A DNA stretch of 64,000 bases from Pseudomonadota bacterium (GTDB lineage: Bacteria > Pseudomonadota > Alphaproteobacteria > Rhizobiales > Pleomorphomonadaceae), in NCBI GenBank assembly GCA_018262575.1, contig JAGSYU010000003.1, positions 1 through 64,000 on the forward strand. The letters run 5' to 3'. The notes beneath the pieces are model-generated. The model was not told the origin of the DNA and searched no databases. It saw nothing but the letters and a program-made list of their open reading frames with translations. Positions 22,181 to 33,876 of the stretch are shown here, in pieces. Every line of letters begins with the position of its first letter. Positions within the stretch are counted from its first letter, which is position 1. The translations under genes were made by a program, and so were the position numbers.

Positions 22181-23857
22181 TTAGCTCGAATAAACCCGCC
22201 CGTCGCCAAGTTCGTTGGGCTGACGGGCGACGACAACCCGGTTGCGGCCGGCCCGCTTGGCGGCGTAGACCGCCTTGTCGGCCTGCTGCAGCATTTGCTC
22301 GAACGACGCAGCGGTGTCGGGATAGGCGGCAATGCCCGCCGAGAAGGTGATCTCCGCCGCGCCCTGGCTGGTCGCCACGGGCTGCGCACGGATGACCGCC
22401 CGCCAAGCTTCGGTGCGGGCGCGTGCCTCTTCGATGTCGGCGTGGGGCATCAGCACCAGGAACTCCTCGCCGCCCATGCGCACGGCCACTTCGCCAGGAC
22501 GGAGCGAGCGGCTGAGGACGGCCGCAACCGCCATCAGCGCATCATCACCGGCCTTGTGACCGAAGGTGTCGTTGAGGCGCTTGAAATGGTCGAGGTCGAG
22601 CGAGACGGCAACCAGCGACCGTCCGACATCGTCGGCGCTTTCCACCAGCCGGTCGGCGATATTCTCAAGAATGCGACGGTTGTTGAGACCGGTGAGGCTG
22701 TCGCGGTGCGCCATCTCGTGCAACTGCTCCTGCAGGCGCAGATTGGCTTCGAGGCGCTCCTCTATCAGCCGCGTCGACAGGTGCAGGCCTTCCTGGGCGC
22801 GAAGATAATCGGTGATGTCGCGCAACACATAGGCAACGCTGTGCGAATAGCGCGCGCCATCGATGACAACGGTCCGCACCTCGTAGGTACGATCGCCCCT
22901 GTGCCAGCGGCGCACCAGTTCGCTGCCATCAAACAGGCTTGCCCGGTCCGCCGGTCCGAAGGTGGTGCCAAGCCCCGAAAAAGACTGGCCGACGAGTTGC
23001 CCGCCGCCGAAGATCCGTCGCATCGCCGCGTTGGCCTCGGCGATCAGGCCAGTTCCGGAGACCACCAGAATGCCATCGGGGTGGGCGGCGACCACCGCAC
23101 TGAGGGCGACGGGCGCCAGTGTCAGGAAGTGATTGCGGCTGACCAGGAAACTGTAGATCACCGGGACCACGACGTAGGCGAGTGGCGTCGGATCGAAGCC
23201 GAAAACGCGCAGTCCGGCGAAGTTGTAGGCAGCGTTGGCCGCCCAGGGCACCATGGCCGAGAGAAGAAGGCCGGCAAACTGGGCGCGATGGACCGGCGGC
23301 GCCTTGATCGCCGCCCAGAGTGTCCGGATCGCCGTCAGTGTCATGAAAACGTAGATGGCGATCATCGCCGCGAAGAACACCGACCCATGCTCATAGAGCA
23401 ACTGATGCGGATAAGCCGGAGTCGGATCGGGCGTTACCGCGACATAGATGAGGTGATGCAGGTCGTTGGTGATGGCGATCGCCAGCACCGTGACACCGGC
23501 GGCAATGCAAAGGCCGGTGTGCGATGACGCGTTTGGCAGATCGGAACCGCGAATGTAGGCGGCCATGAACAGCATCCACGAGACCGGCGTGGTGATGATG
23601 CCGTACCAGGCGAGTTCCGAGTAGAACAGCTTCATCGCCGGTTCGTCGGCGCTGACATCGAGAATGGCGCAGATCGCCCACCAGCACCCCGAGGCCATCA
23701 GCATGAGATAGTCGGTGCGTCCGGGAAAGCTGCCAATGCGCAACGTGTGCCAGGTGGTCGCGCACGTCCCGACCACGACGAGAGCCAGGATGACGGCGGC
23801 GGGCTGCACGGGGATTGGGCTCCGCGGAAAATGTTCGATGAAAATGATTCTCAGCAT
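22181..23857 (-). CDS. Membrane-anchored diguanylate cyclase (N-terminal 7TM histidine-kinase-like region, PAS-like, GGDEF)
   Basis: Multiple TM segments, then [14 protein letters not shown] and [15 protein letters not shown]; start taken at [13 protein letters not shown] inside the longer ORF. Confidence 0.88.
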   Translation of the reverse strand: MLRIIFIEHFPRSPIPVQPAAVILALVVVGTCATTWHTLRIGSFPGRTDYLMLMASGCWWAICAILDVSADEPAMKLFYSELAWYGIITTPVSWMLFMAAYIRGSDLPNASSHTGLCIAAGVTVLAIAITNDLHHLIYVAVTPDPTPAYPHQLLYEHGSVFFAAMIAIYVFMTLTAIRTLWAAIKAPPVHRAQFAGLLLSAMVPWAANAAYNFAGLRVFGFDPTPLAYVVVPVIYSFLVSRNHFLTLAPVALSAVVAAHPDGILVVSGTGLIAEANAAMRRIFGGGQLVGQSFSGLGTTFGPADRASLFDGSELVRRWHRGDRTYEVRTVVIDGARYSHSVAYVLRDITDYLRAQEGLHLSTRLIEERLEANLRLQEQLHEMAHRDSLTGLNNRRILENIADRLVESADDVGRSLVAVSLDLDHFKRLNDTFGHKAGDDALMAVAAVLSRSLRPGEVAVRMGGEEFLVLMPHADIEEARARTEAWRAVIRAQPVATSQGAAEITFSAGIAAYPDTAASFEQMLQQADKAVYAAKRAGRNRVVVARQPNELGDGRVYSS

Positions 23858-24022
23858 ATATCCTGCGGAATCTTTCCATTTGGTTTCATTTTCATGCATC
23901 CATGGTCGGCACCCACGGCAGCCGGATGTGTTCTGGGCTGGACAGCGGCGAGCGCAACGGCTTTTGTGGGGACCTGCCCCATGCGGGTTTTTCCGGAACC
24001 CCCAATAAACCAGGACGCCGAA

Positions 24023-26191
24023 ATGACCGCCTATCGCACGTTGAACGGCTTCAAGGTCGCCACTGAGCTCGCCGACTTCATCGAAGGCGGGGCACTGCCC
24101 GGCACCGGCCTCGAGCCTGGTCGCTTCTGGGCGGCACTCGCCGACATCATCGGTCGCTTCGGCCCGGAGAACCGGCGTCTTCTCGACCGGCGCGATGCGC
24201 TGCAGCAGCAGATCGATACCTGGCATGTCGCTCACCCCGGCGCCATCGACCCCATCACCTACCGGGCCTTCCTGACGGAGATCGGCTATATCGTTCCCGA
24301 GCCGGCGCCCTTTTCCATCGAGACCACCGGTGTCGATCCGGAGATCACCGACGTGGCCGGGCCGCAGCTCGTCGTCCCGGTCATGAACGCCCGCTACGCG
24401 CTCAACGCCGCCAACGCCCGCTGGGGCAGCCTCTATGACGCCCTCTACGGCACCGACGCCCTCGGCACGCCGGTGCCGAAAGGCGGTTTCGACGCCGAAC
24501 GGGCGAAGGCGGTGGTAGCGCGGGCCAAGGCCGTACTCGACGGAGCAGCGCCACTCGAATCCCGCAGCCACGCCGATGTCGCCGCTTACTTCATCACCGA
24601 GGATGGCCTCAAGGTGCGCTTTGCCGACGGCAACGAGGAAGAGTTCGCCGATCCCGAGGCTTTTGTCGGCTATCGCGGCGAGCCGGAGGAGCCGGCCGGC
24701 ATTCTCCTGAAGCGAAACGGCCTGCACATCGACATCCACTTCGACCGGAGGAGCCCGATCGGGGCGGGCGATCCCGCCGGTATCGTCGACATCCTGGTCG
24801 AGAGCGCGCTCACTACCATCATGGACTGCGAGGACTCGGTGGCCGCCGTCGACGCCGAAGACAAGGTAGCGGTCTATCGCAACTGGCTCGGGCTGATGCG
24901 CGGCGATCTCGAGGCGAGCGTCGACAAGGGCGGCGTCACGACGACGAGGCGGCTCGCCGCCGACCACAATTTCATCCGGCCCGACGACTCGGATGGCGCG
25001 CTGAAGGGACTCAGCCTGATGCTGGTGCGCACCGTCGGCTCGCTTCTCACCACCGACGCCGTGCTCGATGCCGACGGCAACGAGACAGCCGAATGCCTGC
25101 TCGACGCGCTGGTGACCTCGGCGATCGCCCTCCACGACATCGGCCCGAACGGCCGGCGCGTGAACAGCCGCAGCGGCGCCGTCTACATCGTCAAGCCGAA
25201 GATGCACGGCCCTGAAGAGGTCGCCTTCGCCGACCGGCTGTTTTCTGCCGTCGAAGCGGCGCTCGGCCTTAAGCCGCTCACCCTCAAGATGGGCATCATG
25301 GACGAGGAACGGCGCACCTCGGTCAATCTCCGGGCGTCGATCGCTGCGGCGAAATCGCGCGTGTTCTTCATCAACACCGGCTTCCTCGATCGTACCGGCG
25401 ACGAGATCCACACCTCGATGCTGGCCGGCCCGATGGTGAGGAAGGGCGACATGAAATCGGCCGCCTGGATTACCGCCTACGAGGCCGGCAACGTCGACGC
25501 CGGTCTTGCCCTCGGCTTTTCCGGCCATGCCCAGATCGGCAAGGGCATGTGGGCGGCGCCCGACCGTATGGCGGCGATGCTCACCGAGAAGATCGGCCAT
25601 CCGCGGGCCGGTGCCTCCACCGCCTGGGTGCCGTCGCCGACGGCGGCGACGCTGCATGCCCTGCACTATCTCGAGGTCGACGTCGCCGCCCGGCAGGCCG
25701 AACTCTCCAGTCGCCAACGTGCCTCGCTCGACGCGCTCCTGACGCTGCCGATCGCTCCGGATCGGCCATGGAGCGCCCAAGAGATCGCCGAGGAACTCGA
25801 CAACAACGCACAGGGTCTTCTCGGCTATGTCGTTCGCTGGATCGACCAGGGCGTCGGTTGCTCCAAGGTGCCCGACATCCACGACGTCGGCCTGATGGAG
25901 GACCGGGCGACGCTGCGCATCTCCAGTCAGCATATCGCCAACTGGCTGAAGCACGGCGTCGTCAGTCGCGAACATGTGATGGAGACGCTGAAGCGGATGG
26001 CGGCCGTCGTCGACAGGCAAAACGAGGGCGACCCCGCCTACCGGCCAATCGGCACGGATTTTGAGGGATCACTGGCCTTTCAGGCCGCCGTCGCGCTTGT
26101 CCTGACCGGCGACCGTCAGCCAAACGGCTATACCGAACCGGTACTCACCGCCTTTCGGCGTAAGCGAAAAGTCGAGATCGCCATGAGATGA
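24023..26191 (+). CDS. glcB: Malate synthase G
   Basis: [36 protein letters not shown]...[17 protein letters not shown]. Confidence 0.95.
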   Translation: MTAYRTLNGFKVATELADFIEGGALPGTGLEPGRFWAALADIIGRFGPENRRLLDRRDALQQQIDTWHVAHPGAIDPITYRAFLTEIGYIVPEPAPFSIETTGVDPEITDVAGPQLVVPVMNARYALNAANARWGSLYDALYGTDALGTPVPKGGFDAERAKAVVARAKAVLDGAAPLESRSHADVAAYFITEDGLKVRFADGNEEEFADPEAFVGYRGEPEEPAGILLKRNGLHIDIHFDRRSPIGAGDPAGIVDILVESALTTIMDCEDSVAAVDAEDKVAVYRNWLGLMRGDLEASVDKGGVTTTRRLAADHNFIRPDDSDGALKGLSLMLVRTVGSLLTTDAVLDADGNETAECLLDALVTSAIALHDIGPNGRRVNSRSGAVYIVKPKMHGPEEVAFADRLFSAVEAALGLKPLTLKMGIMDEERRTSVNLRASIAAAKSRVFFINTGFLDRTGDEIHTSMLAGPMVRKGDMKSAAWITAYEAGNVDAGLALGFSGHAQIGKGMWAAPDRMAAMLTEKIGHPRAGASTAWVPSPTAATLHALHYLEVDVAARQAELSSRQRASLDALLTLPIAPDRPWSAQEIAEELDNNAQGLLGYVVRWIDQGVGCSKVPDIHDVGLMEDRATLRISSQHIANWLKHGVVSREHVMETLKRMAAVVDRQNEGDPAYRPIGTDFEGSLAFQAAVALVLTGDRQPNGYTEPVLTAFRRKRKVEIAMR

Positions 26192-26315
26192 ATTGATCGG
26201 GGCGAAGACCTATCTAAGGATTATGGCGCTCGGCGGTTTTCCATCTTTGGACAAGACCTTGCCGCCGGGAGCCGGGTCGCCTGGACCCATTTGAAGTCGC
26301 TGAGGAGGCGCCGCC

Positions 26316-27146
26316 ATGACCGTCCGGGACATCTTCACGATCATCGATATTTACAATGACAAGATGAACGCCTCGACGGCAGCGCTGGAGTTCGCGTCGC
26401 GACGAAAAGCCCATGTCACCGGCCTCGCGCTGGCGCTCGAGCCGATCGCGCCCGGCTTCCTCGCTTCGCCGGTGCCGGCAGAATATCTCGTCGAGGCCAT
26501 CACCAACGCCGAGACTTCGGCCAAGGAGGCCGCTGCCGCCTTCGCCGCGGAGGCGGCGAAACTTGGTGTCGACGCGGAGGCCCGCAATGCCACCGTCTAT
26601 TCCGGCGGTACGCCGGCCATCGTTCGGCAAGCGCAGCTTTCCGACCTGATCGTCGTCGGTCAGGACGACTCCGAGCACGGCGAGCCGATGCGCGCCGCCA
26701 TCATTGAGACGTTGCTGTTCGAATCCGGCGTCCCGGTGCTGATCATCCCCTCGGCGTGGAACAAGCCGATCACCTCCGAGAAGGTGATGATTGCCTGGGA
26801 TGGCTCGTCGACGGCAGCTCGCGCCGTGCATGCCGCCTTGCCGGCGCTGAGGGTCGCCACGTCGATCGAGGTGGTGATGGTGGCCGGCTCCAAGCACTGG
26901 TCCGGCGAACCGGGTGCCGATGTCGCCGCCTATCTCGCCCGCCACGACCACAAGGTCACCGTGACGACGCTGCCGCGTTCGGCACCGGAAGTATCGACGG
27001 TGCTTATCAACCACGCCGCCGAAAGCGGCGCCACCATGCTGGTGATGGGCGGCTACGGCCACAACCGCTTCCGCCAGTTCGTGCTCGGTGGCGTCACGCG
27101 CGACATGCTGGAAAAGATGACCATCCCGACGCTGATGACCCACTGA
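26316..27146 (+). CDS. Universal stress protein, tandem UspA-like domains
   Basis: VMIAWDGSSTAARAVHAALP and C-terminal MGGYGHNRFRQFVLGGVTRDMLEKMTIPTLMTH. Confidence 0.88.
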   Translation: MTVRDIFTIIDIYNDKMNASTAALEFASRRKAHVTGLALALEPIAPGFLASPVPAEYLVEAITNAETSAKEAAAAFAAEAAKLGVDAEARNATVYSGGTPAIVRQAQLSDLIVVGQDDSEHGEPMRAAIIETLLFESGVPVLIIPSAWNKPITSEKVMIAWDGSSTAARAVHAALPALRVATSIEVVMVAGSKHWSGEPGADVAAYLARHDHKVTVTTLPRSAPEVSTVLINHAAESGATMLVMGGYGHNRFRQFVLGGVTRDMLEKMTIPTLMTH

Positions 27147-27210
27147 TCTTCAATGCCGGAACGCGGCCAGCCGTGTTCCGGTCCCCCGCACCGCCGAGCC
27201 CTGGCCCGAC

Positions 27211-29916
27211 ATGAGCTTTCAGAGCCTCGACCCTTTCTTTCGGCCGAAGCGCGTGGTGCTGATCGGCGCGACGGCGCGGCCGAATTCGGTCGGCTCGGTG
27301 CTTGCTCGCAACCTCGCCACCTTCGGCCGCGACCGGATTGCCTTCGTCAATCCCTTTGTTGAGGAAATCGACGGCATCGTCGTCCACCCCTCGCTCGCCG
27401 ACCTTGCCGCCCCCGTCGATCTTGCGGTGGTCGCCGTGCCGCCGGAGGCCATCGTCGGTGTCATGGAGGAGCTCGGCACCGCCGGCATCCGCCACGCGGT
27501 GGTGATCACCACAGGTCTTGGTCACGGGCCGGACAGCCGTCTCGAGGCGATGACCGACGTGGCCCGGCGACATGGCATCCGGATACTCGGCCCCAATAGC
27601 GCCGGCCTGCAGATCCCATCGATCGGCCTCAACGCCAGTTTTGCCCAACGAGCGGCGGTACCGGGCGATCTCGCCTTCATTTCGCAATCCGGCACGCTCA
27701 CCCACGCCGCCCTTGACTGGGCGGCACGGCATGGCGTCGGCTTCTCCGGCATTGCCGTGCTGGGGGATGCTGTCGACGTCGACTTCGACGAAATGCTCGA
27801 CCATTTCGCCCTCGACCACCGCACCCGGGCGATCCTGCTTTATCTCGAGAGCATCCGCGACGCCCGTGCCTTCCTGTCGGCGGCGCGTGCCGCTGCCCGC
27901 TCGAAGCCGGTGGTGGTGATCAAGGCCGGCCGCCACGCCGCCGGCGCCCGTGCCGCCCGCTCGCACACCGGCGCGCTGGCCGGCGTCGACGCCGTCTATG
28001 ATTGCGCCTTTCGCCGGGCCGGTCTTCTGCGGGTGGCCGATCTCGATGAGATGTTCGCCGCCGCCGAGACGCTCAGCCTCGTGCCGCGCATCCAGGGCAA
28101 GCGCATCGCCGTCGTCACCAATGGCGGTGGCGCCGGGGTGCTGGCTGCCGACCGCGTCATCGACCTCGGCGGCGAGATCGCCACGCTCGGCGACGACACG
28201 ATCGCCACGCTCGACAAGCTGCTGCCGCCGGGCTGGTCGCGCAGCAATCCGGTGGACCTCATCGGCAATGCAGCCGCTGACCGCTATGGCGCAGCGACGC
28301 GGGCAGTGCTGGCCGACAGCGGCGTCGACGCGGTGGTCGCCATCAACTGCCCGACGCCGCTTGCCCCGTCCAAGCTCGCCGCTGAGGCGGTGGTTGACGC
28401 CTTCGCCGACTACCGGCACGGCCGCTACGATGGCAAGCCGCTGATCGCCGCCTGGCTCGGTGAGGACGATGGCTGGAGCGCCACCTTTGCGCGCGCACGC
28501 ATTCCGGCGCTCGAAACGCCGCACGGCGCGGTCGAGGGATTGATGCAACTGGTCCATCATGCCGAGGCGCAGGCGGCACTGACGGCAACGCCAGCCGACG
28601 TCCTCGCCGGCTTTTCGCCCGACCGGAGCCGCGCAGCGGCGGTAATCGCCGGAGCGCTTGCTGACGGCCGCCTATGGCTCAAGGCGAGCGAAGTGGTCGA
28701 GCTTTTGGCCGCCTACAGCATTCCCATCGTACCGGCGCTGGCCGCCGCCGATGCCGCTGAAGCCCGGCTTCTTGCGACTGGCCTTCTCGGCGAGCACCGC
28801 TCGTTGGTGGTGAAGATTGCCTCGCCCGATATCGTCCACAAATCCGACGTGGGCGGCGTGGAGCTGGAGCTTTCCAGCCCCGAAGCCGTAGGCGTGGCGA
28901 CCGAGGCGGTGATCGCCCGCGCCAAAGCCGCCCGGCCCGACGCCCGCATCGACGGCGTGACGCTTCATCCGATGATCGTGGCCCCCAAGGCGGTGGAACT
29001 GATCGCTGGTGTCACCGACGATCCGGTGTTTGGGCCGGTGATGGTCTTCGGGCGCGGCGGCACAGCCGTCGAGGTGATCAACGACCGCGCGCTGGCCCTG
29101 CCGCCGCTCGACGCCAACCTTGCCCGCGACCTGATTGCCCGCACGCGCGTCGCCCGCCAGCTCCAGGGCTATCGCGACCGGCGCCCGGTCGACGTCGAGC
29201 GCCTGGCCGGAATCCTGCAACGGCTCGCCCAACTGGTCGCCGAGCACCCGGCGATCAGCGACATCGATCTTAATCCGCTGATCGCCGAGGCCGACAGACT
29301 GACGGTCGTCGACGCGCGCGTGACGCTCACCGCCGGTCCGACCACGCCGAGCGGCGCCGCGTATCATCCGCGTCTTTCCATCCGTCCCTACCCGACCGAA
29401 TGGGAGGAGTCCCTCAGATTGCCCGGCGGCCGATCTGTCTTCCTGCGGCCGGTTCGGCCAGAGGACGAAGGACGCTACCTTGCCTTCTTCTCGAAAATGA
29501 CCGCCGAAGACATGCGGCTGCGCTTTTTCCAGCGTGTCCACGATCTCGGTCATGCCTTCGTCGCCCGCTTGACTCAGATCGATTACGCCCGCGCCATGGC
29601 CTTCATCGCTCTTGATCCAGACAGTGGCGACATGCTCGGTGGTGTCCGGCTGCACGGCGACCCGGGTGGCGGCGACGGGGAGTATGCCGTATCGGTGCGC
29701 TCCGACCTCAAGGGGCTCGGCCTCGGTCGCGCGCTGATGGCCCAGATCATCCGCTATGCCCGCCGCGAACGCTACGCCCGCATCCACGGCGAAGTGCTCT
29801 CCGAAAACCGCCAGATGCTCCAGATGTGCACGCGGCTCGGCTTCGTTCTGACACCGGATCCGGACAGCCCGGAGATCATCAAGGTGTCCCTCGACCTCAG
29901 GACAATCGCGGACTGA
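27211..29916 (+). CDS. Acyl-CoA synthetase (ADP-forming)-like protein with C-terminal GNAT domain (Pat-like protein acetyltransferase)
   Basis: N-terminal CoA-binding, ligase-CoA and ATP-grasp_5-like regions; C-terminal ...VRSDLKGLGLGRALMAQIIRYARRERYARIHGEVLSENRQMLQMCTRLGF (GNAT). Confidence 0.9.
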   Translation: MSFQSLDPFFRPKRVVLIGATARPNSVGSVLARNLATFGRDRIAFVNPFVEEIDGIVVHPSLADLAAPVDLAVVAVPPEAIVGVMEELGTAGIRHAVVITTGLGHGPDSRLEAMTDVARRHGIRILGPNSAGLQIPSIGLNASFAQRAAVPGDLAFISQSGTLTHAALDWAARHGVGFSGIAVLGDAVDVDFDEMLDHFALDHRTRAILLYLESIRDARAFLSAARAAARSKPVVVIKAGRHAAGARAARSHTGALAGVDAVYDCAFRRAGLLRVADLDEMFAAAETLSLVPRIQGKRIAVVTNGGGAGVLAADRVIDLGGEIATLGDDTIATLDKLLPPGWSRSNPVDLIGNAAADRYGAATRAVLADSGVDAVVAINCPTPLAPSKLAAEAVVDAFADYRHGRYDGKPLIAAWLGEDDGWSATFARARIPALETPHGAVEGLMQLVHHAEAQAALTATPADVLAGFSPDRSRAAAVIAGALADGRLWLKASEVVELLAAYSIPIVPALAAADAAEARLLATGLLGEHRSLVVKIASPDIVHKSDVGGVELELSSPEAVGVATEAVIARAKAARPDARIDGVTLHPMIVAPKAVELIAGVTDDPVFGPVMVFGRGGTAVEVINDRALALPPLDANLARDLIARTRVARQLQGYRDRRPVDVERLAGILQRLAQLVAEHPAISDIDLNPLIAEADRLTVVDARVTLTAGPTTPSGAAYHPRLSIRPYPTEWEESLRLPGGRSVFLRPVRPEDEGRYLAFFSKMTAEDMRLRFFQRVHDLGHAFVARLTQIDYARAMAFIALDPDSGDMLGGVRLHGDPGGGDGEYAVSVRSDLKGLGLGRALMAQIIRYARRERYARIHGEVLSENRQMLQMCTRLGFVLTPDPDSPEIIKVSLDLRTIAD

Positions 29917-30206
29917 CCTAAAGTCTAGCAACGCCATGCCGAGAGGGCGCGACTGGGGCCTTGGCGAAGGAAGGGGCAGAACAGGTTTGGTTTTCAAGCC
30001 TTTTCCGGCTGCGAACCAGACAGCTTTACAACTTTACAACTGCCTGGATGGAGACTGCCGTCCGCAAACGATTGTGGAGCTGACAAATTTTCCCGTTTTT
30101 GGCGTGTTCCATCCACTGTTTCTTTACCGGACCGCAGCAGAGTTCACAAAAGTGCGCGTGGAGTACGCGCGCCGTCTCGTGGCGGGCGCCAATCCGGGGG
30201 GAATAG

Positions 30207-32594
30207 ATGTCGCTCACGGCTTTTCTGTCGAACCGTTCGATTTCGATGAAAATCGGCGGTGGTCTTGTTTCCCTCGCAGTACTGGCCATCATCGTCGGCG
30301 GGGCGGGTTTCCTGGGGCTCAGCCGACTGGGGCTGGCCGTCGACATGACGTCGAAATCGGCCTCGGTGCTGGCGACCGTCAACGACGCCGGCAACGCCAT
30401 TACCACCTTCATCCAGGACCGTGACAACGGCGCAGCTTCCCAGGCCAGCCATCTGCTCGATCAGGTGACCGCCAGCCTCGACGAGCTCGGCGGCACGTCC
30501 GACCCTGGCCTCGCCCCGGCCTATGGGGCCGTCGACCAATTCCGCGCGTCCATCGGCGTCCTGTCCTCGTCCTCGGACGCGGTGGCCGCCAGCGCCGCCG
30601 CCACCATGGAACTGCTCTCCAACATGCAGAACCGGGCCGGACAGATCGAGTCCGACGCCGCGACCAAGGCCAAGGAGTTCCAGACCAAGGCCAGTGAAGC
30701 CGCCCTTGCCACCAACTCCGCCGCCAACCTGGCGGTCACCGCCTACAAGATCGAGATTTCCGCGGTCAAGGCCAGCGAACTCCTGGCCAAGTTCGCGGCC
30801 AACCAGGACACCGCCAACGTCAACGCCGCGTTGAAGGCCGTCATGTCGGTCCGGGCGATCGTCAACCAGATCAGAGCCCTCGGCGCCGACGATGAGATCA
30901 AGGCGCAGGCGAGTGCCATCGAGACGGCCGCCAAAGGGCTGGTGCCGCTGCTGGACGAGATGCGAAAGGGCGACAATCCATTCGCGGTCGAGCAGAAGCG
31001 TCTCTTCGCCCTCGACGGTCTTGCCAAACTCAGCAGCGGGACCGATGAGATCATCCGCCTGGCCGGCCAGCAGAGGGATCTTGCCAGCTACAACATGCAG
31101 GCGCTTTTGGACGACGCCACCAAGGCGCGCGAACTTTCCGACCTCGCCACCACCTTCGGCAGCGAGATCGACCAGCTAGCACTGCAGACCACGACCTATC
31201 GCTACGACCCGGAAGCGGTCAGCACCAAGGGGATGCTGAAGGCCGCCGACGGCGCCAAGGAGACGGGCCAGAAGATCGTCGCGGCCGGCGGCGTCGACCC
31301 CTCCAAGGACATCGACCGTTTCAAGGAGGCATTCACCAAGCTGGTTGATGCGTCCAAGGCGTTCATGGGCGCCCGTGCGGAGTCGCGCAGCCAATCCGCT
31401 GCCGCCATTTCCGCCATCAAGACGGTGGTCGACGATCGCGCCACCGCCGCCAGCCGCAACCGCGCCTCGAGCACATTCACCATGTCCGGCACACTGGGTG
31501 TGGCGCTGGTGCTTGCGCTGATCATCGGCATCGTGCTGTCGCGCCTCATCACCCGTCCGATCACCAGCCTCACCGCCGCCATGCGGCGGCTGGCCACCGG
31601 CGACACCGACATGGCGCTCGACCTTGCTGGCCGCAAGGACGAAATCGGCGGCATGTTCGGGGCTGTCCGGGTCTTCCGCGACAATGCCATCGAGCGTCGC
31701 CGCCTCACCGAGCAGACCGAGGTCGAACAGCAGGCGCGGACGCATCGGCAGGAAACCATCGAAGGCGTGATCAACGAGTTCCGCCTGGAAATCGAGCAAC
31801 TCGTCGGCGTCGTTGCCGGCAATGCCGACCAGATGGAAGCCACCGCACGAGCGCTGGCCGCCATCGCCGAAGAAGCCCGTGACCGCGCCAGTACTGCCGC
31901 CTCGGCCTCCGAGCTTGCGTCCGACGGCGTTCAGACGGTTGCCGCCGCCGCCGAGGAGCTGTCGGCGTCGATCGGCGAGATCTCGCGTCAGACCGATACG
32001 GCGACTGCGGTTGCCCAGCGTGCCACCGGCGAGGCAAAGAAGACCGATGCCACCATTTCCGGCCTTGCCGACGCGGCAACGCGCATCGGCAACGTCATCA
32101 CCCTGATCAAGGCGATCGCCGAGCAGACCAACCTTCTCGCCCTCAACGCCACCATCGAGGCGGCCCGTGCCGGCGAGGCCGGCAAGGGCTTCGCCGTCGT
32201 CGCCTCCGAGGTGAAAAACCTCGCTGGCCAGACCGCCAAGGCCACCGAGGAGATCGCCTCGCAGATCGCCCAGATTCAGGCGTCGACCGGCGAGGCCGTC
32301 ACGGCCATCCGCGCCATCTCCGACATCATGGGCGAAGTCGACCGGACGACCAACGTGATTGCCACCGCCGTGGGCGAACAGGGTCACGCCACAGCCGAGA
32401 TTTCGCTGAACGCCCAGAAGGCGGCTGGCGGCACCAAGTCGGTGGCTGACGAGACGCAGGCGCTGACCCGCGTCGTTGGCGAGACGTCGCAGTCGGCGAG
32501 CCAGGTCCTGGCGGTTTCCAACGACATGAACGATCAGGCGAGCCGCTTGCGCGAGGTGGTCGAGAACTTCATCAACAGGGTGATGGCGGCCTGA
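30207..32594 (+). CDS. Methyl-accepting chemotaxis protein
   Basis: N-terminal TM, HAMP ([24 protein letters not shown]), hairpin [36 protein letters not shown]. Confidence 0.96.
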   Translation: MSLTAFLSNRSISMKIGGGLVSLAVLAIIVGGAGFLGLSRLGLAVDMTSKSASVLATVNDAGNAITTFIQDRDNGAASQASHLLDQVTASLDELGGTSDPGLAPAYGAVDQFRASIGVLSSSSDAVAASAAATMELLSNMQNRAGQIESDAATKAKEFQTKASEAALATNSAANLAVTAYKIEISAVKASELLAKFAANQDTANVNAALKAVMSVRAIVNQIRALGADDEIKAQASAIETAAKGLVPLLDEMRKGDNPFAVEQKRLFALDGLAKLSSGTDEIIRLAGQQRDLASYNMQALLDDATKARELSDLATTFGSEIDQLALQTTTYRYDPEAVSTKGMLKAADGAKETGQKIVAAGGVDPSKDIDRFKEAFTKLVDASKAFMGARAESRSQSAAAISAIKTVVDDRATAASRNRASSTFTMSGTLGVALVLALIIGIVLSRLITRPITSLTAAMRRLATGDTDMALDLAGRKDEIGGMFGAVRVFRDNAIERRRLTEQTEVEQQARTHRQETIEGVINEFRLEIEQLVGVVAGNADQMEATARALAAIAEEARDRASTAASASELASDGVQTVAAAAEELSASIGEISRQTDTATAVAQRATGEAKKTDATISGLADAATRIGNVITLIKAIAEQTNLLALNATIEAARAGEAGKGFAVVASEVKNLAGQTAKATEEIASQIAQIQASTGEAVTAIRAISDIMGEVDRTTNVIATAVGEQGHATAEISLNAQKAAGGTKSVADETQALTRVVGETSQSASQVLAVSNDMNDQASRLREVVENFINRVMAA

Positions 32595-32617
32595 CCGATG
32601 TTCGGGGGGAGAGGCAA

Positions 32618-32645
32618 GTGGGCGGGTTCCGAAAGGGCCCGCCCA
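32618..32645 (+). terminator. Hairpin after the MCP gene
   Basis: GTGGGCGGG ... CCCGCCCAC stem. Confidence 0.55.
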
Positions 32646-32784
32646 CTCCATTCGCATTCTGAAAATGCAATTATTTTCTTTTTATTGATTTCTTGCATTT
32701 TGACGACGTCGGAGCCATATTTTCGACGGACGGAGAGCGGCCGCCGCATCGCAGGATGCATTGGCCGGATATGGAGTTGAGGAT

Positions 32785-33744
32785 ATGGCTTCCAAGCTGG
32801 ACCAATTGCGCGAGATGACCGTGGTGGTTGCCGATACCGGCGACATCGACGCCATCAAGAAATTCAAACCGGTCGATTGCACGACCAACCCGACGCTGGT
32901 GTTGAAGGCCATCGGCCTGCCGGCTTACGAGCCGATTCTGGCGGACGCTGTCGCCTGGGGCAAGAAAAAGGGCGGCAACCAGGACGCGACGATCAAGGCC
33001 ATCGGCGATCGCCTCGCCGTCGCCGTCGGCACCGAACTCACCAAGCTGGTTGAGGGCCGCGTATCGACCGAGGTCGACGCCGACCTGTCCTTCGATACCG
33101 CCGCCACTGTTGAAAAGGCGCGCGCCATCATTGCCGCCTACAAGGCCAATGGCGTCGAGCGCGACCGGATCCTGATCAAGGTGGCCGGCACCTGGGAAGG
33201 CATCCGCGCCTCGGAGATCCTTCAGAAGGAAGGTATCGACACCAACATGACGCTGATCTTCGACATCGCCCAGGCCATTGCCTGCGCCGATGCGAAGGCC
33301 TTCCTGATTTCGCCCTTCGTTGGTCGTATCCTCGACTGGTATGTCAAGGCCGAGGGCCGCACCTTCACGCCGGCCGAAGATCCGGGCGTCGTCTCGGTGC
33401 ACGCCATCTACGACTACTACAAGGCGCATGGCATCCCGACCGTGGTAATGGGCGCATCCTTCCGCTCGCAGGGTGAGGTCGAGGCGCTGGCCGGTTGCGA
33501 CCGCCTGACGATCTCGCCGGCACTGCTCGACGCGCTGGCCGCCGACACCGGCACGCTGCAGCGCGCTCTGTCGCCGCACAAGCCCGGCCCGAAGCCGCCG
33601 GAAGTCAAGCTCGACGAGAGGGCCTTCCGCTGGGCCATGAACCAGAGCCCGATGGCCACCGAGAAGCTGGCCGAGGGCATCCGCCTGTTCGCCAAGGATC
33701 TCGGCGAGCTGCGCAAGATCGTCGCCACGCGCTTCACCGCCTGA
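32785..33744 (+). CDS. tal: Transaldolase
   Basis: [42 protein letters not shown]...[32 protein letters not shown]. Confidence 0.95.
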   Translation: MASKLDQLREMTVVVADTGDIDAIKKFKPVDCTTNPTLVLKAIGLPAYEPILADAVAWGKKKGGNQDATIKAIGDRLAVAVGTELTKLVEGRVSTEVDADLSFDTAATVEKARAIIAAYKANGVERDRILIKVAGTWEGIRASEILQKEGIDTNMTLIFDIAQAIACADAKAFLISPFVGRILDWYVKAEGRTFTPAEDPGVVSVHAIYDYYKAHGIPTVVMGASFRSQGEVEALAGCDRLTISPALLDALAADTGTLQRALSPHKPGPKPPEVKLDERAFRWAMNQSPMATEKLAEGIRLFAKDLGELRKIVATRFTA

Positions 33745-33801
33745 CGACCAGGGCCGGCGGGGCGCCTTTCAAGTCGGCGCCCCATCAGCCATCTCCCCGG
33801 G

Positions 33802-33831
33802 CCGGCACGTCGACGACGGACGACGTGCCGG
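33802..33831. promoter_or_regulatory. 11-bp inverted repeat between tal and the SorC-family regulator
   Basis: CCGGCACGTCG-N8-CGACGTGCCGG perfect dyad, no T-tract. Confidence 0.5.
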
Positions 33832-33876
33832 ACGCCGGTGACAGACGACCTCCTCTTCCCCGTCCAAGGCGCACAT

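Noticed and set aside
19708-22389. 893-aa minus-strand ORF
   Set aside because: Antisense to gshA and xseA; no recognisable domain
22181-26020. 1279-aa minus-strand ORF
   Set aside because: Upstream two-thirds is antisense to malate synthase G; only the part from 23857 down is the GGDEF gene
31176-32657. 493-aa ORF antisense to the MCP
   Set aside because: Shadow ORF; MCP signature on the plus strand is unambiguous
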